42,623 nt of DNA, taken from Actinomycetes bacterium. GTDB lineage: Bacteria; Actinomycetota; Actinomycetes; Mycobacteriales; Mycobacteriaceae. The position numbers and the translations under genes were made by a program. The stretch is taken from positions 1 to 42,623 of the forward strand of contig JAEWRC010000136.1 of the NCBI GenBank assembly GCA_023460175.1. The letters are read 5' to 3'. The notes beneath the pieces are model-generated. The model was given only the letters and a program-made list of their open reading frames with translations, made no database searches and was not told where the DNA came from. Positions 42,010-42,623 of this stretch are shown here, piece after piece. Positions within the stretch are counted from its first letter, which is position 1; every line of letters starts with the position of its first letter.

Positions 42010-42549
42010 TCAGCCGAGCGACGCGAAGCGGGGCGGGGCGCGCATGCCCATCCCGCAGTACAACAGAACCGACTGTGCGACAACATTTCTCGCGCGGTAT
42101 CGGCGGGTCCGGACGGCGGGGCAAGCCCGGTCGACCAGGATGAGTCGCAGCCAGCACAGCACCGACTCGCACACGGAGTACAGGTGCTCGACCGCGGCGA
42201 TGAGCGCGGCCAGGCCGACGGCGGCCGCGGCGTGCAGCGCCAGCATCGGTAGCGACGGCAGCAGCGATCCGTGTGCGTGCTCGGCGGTGAGCGCCAGACC
42301 GAGGTGGCCGAACGCCTGCGCGACGGCCAGCGCGGCGACCAGGGCGCCGAGGTGGCCGCGTCGGTCCTCGAGGGTGAACCGACTCGCGACGGAGCCGACG
42401 GTGATCGAGAGGATGGTGAGCACCATCAGGGTGCCGCCGCCGGGAAGTCCACCACCGGCCGCGGCGTGTGCGGCCGCGGTGACCAGCGCCGAACAGCCAC
42501 CGATCAGGGCGCCGCGCAATCGGCGGACGCGCGAGGGCGGCGTGCTCAC
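42010..42549 (-). CDS. small polytopic membrane protein
   Basis: 179 aa from GTG 42549 (weak ribosome site). Four hydrophobic segments: LIGGCSALVTAAAHAAAG, LMVLTILSITVGSVA, LGALVAALAVAQAFGHLGLAL and LHAAAAVGLAALIAAVEHLY. A basic, Cys-containing tail follows (CESVLCWLRL, ACPAVRTRRYRARN). No named family is recognised. It lies 104 bp upstream of the PepSY gene on the same strand, so a shared metal or redox role in the membrane is possible, but rests only on position. Confidence 0.7.
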   Translation of the reverse strand: MSTPPSRVRRLRGALIGGCSALVTAAAHAAAGGGLPGGGTLMVLTILSITVGSVASRFTLEDRRGHLGALVAALAVAQAFGHLGLALTAEHAHGSLLPSLPMLALHAAAAVGLAALIAAVEHLYSVCESVLCWLRLILVDRACPAVRTRRYRARNVVAQSVLLYCGMGMRAPPRFASLG

Positions 42550-42573
42550 GCGCGCAACCCTACTAAACGGAGG

Positions 42574-42623
42574 TCAGCCGGCCTCGGCGGCGCCGACCGC
42601 GGGCCCGGGTGCCGGACCGGTGC
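42574..42623 (-). CDS. 3' end of a gene truncated by the window edge
   Basis: On the minus strand a frame reads through the edge and ends PAVGAAEAG then TGA at 42574-42576, 24 bp before the start of the small membrane protein. Fifteen residues are too few to identify. The Ala/Pro/Gly-rich tail and tight spacing suggest it is the preceding gene of the same operon. Confidence 0.35.
   Translation of the reverse strand, partial: TGPAPGPAVGAAEAG

Noticed and set aside
1..42623. tRNA, rRNA, CRISPR, insertion sequence or prophage
   Set aside because: No cloverleaf, repeat-spacer array, transposase, integrase or att-like repeat was seen on either strand.

Overview
The window is high-GC actinobacterial DNA, almost certainly from a fast-growing environmental Mycobacterium/Mycolicibacterium. 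The indicators are the tail of an mce operon (mceE, mceF), a chromosomal rifampin ADP-ribosyltransferase (arr), a non-canonical mycobacterial-type methylenetetrahydrofolate reductase, several P450s with a 3Fe-4S ferredoxin, many GTG/TTG starts, and dense operons with ATGA/TGATG overlaps. No rRNA, tRNA, CRISPR, insertion sequence or phage gene was seen.

Layout. 1-3074: 3' end of an mce lipid-import operon (mceE fragment, mceF, a small secreted protein), meeting a convergent regulator with two TetR domains. 3078-6027 (minus): tandem TetR, arr and a COG0523/CobW metallochaperone GTPase. 6028-16082 (plus): a gene set led by a VWA protein and a MoxR/NorQ-type AAA+ ATPase with a very short ORF between them, then a substrate-binding-like protein without a signal peptide, an AveC-like membrane protein, an SDR, an aldehyde dehydrogenase, a P450 and an HSD17B4-type SDR. 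Three copies of an AT-rich 18-bp motif lie in front of the first, third and fourth of these genes. 16183-21015 (plus): MTHFR-like protein and the giant RNA helicase HrpA. 21022-31239 (minus): a ten-gene catabolic operon (two amidohydrolases, PhyH dioxygenase, VOC protein, acyl-CoA synthetase, atypical crotonase, SDR, P450, SnoaL-like protein, thioesterase), divergent from a TetR regulator at 31425. 32099-36417: an HSD17B4-type SDR facing away from a P450-VOC-P450-ferredoxin operon. 36449-40436 (minus): two acyl-CoA dehydrogenases and an acyl-CoA carboxylase beta subunit. 40451-42623 (minus): a PepSY membrane protein, a small membrane protein and the tail of another gene.

Working together. From 21 kb to 40 kb the genes read as a regulon for oxidative degradation of a hydrophobic, probably alicyclic or terpenoid/steroid-like compound: P450/ferredoxin and PhyH hydroxylation, CoA activation, paired FadE-type dehydrogenation, crotonase and HSD17B4-type steps, hydrolases and a thioesterase. 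The substrate cannot be read from the sequence. The 6-16 kb segment looks like a second oxidation module (alcohol to aldehyde to acid plus P450) equipped with a NorQ/NorD-type metalloenzyme-activating pair but with no obvious client metalloenzyme. That segment is the best candidate for an undescribed system here.
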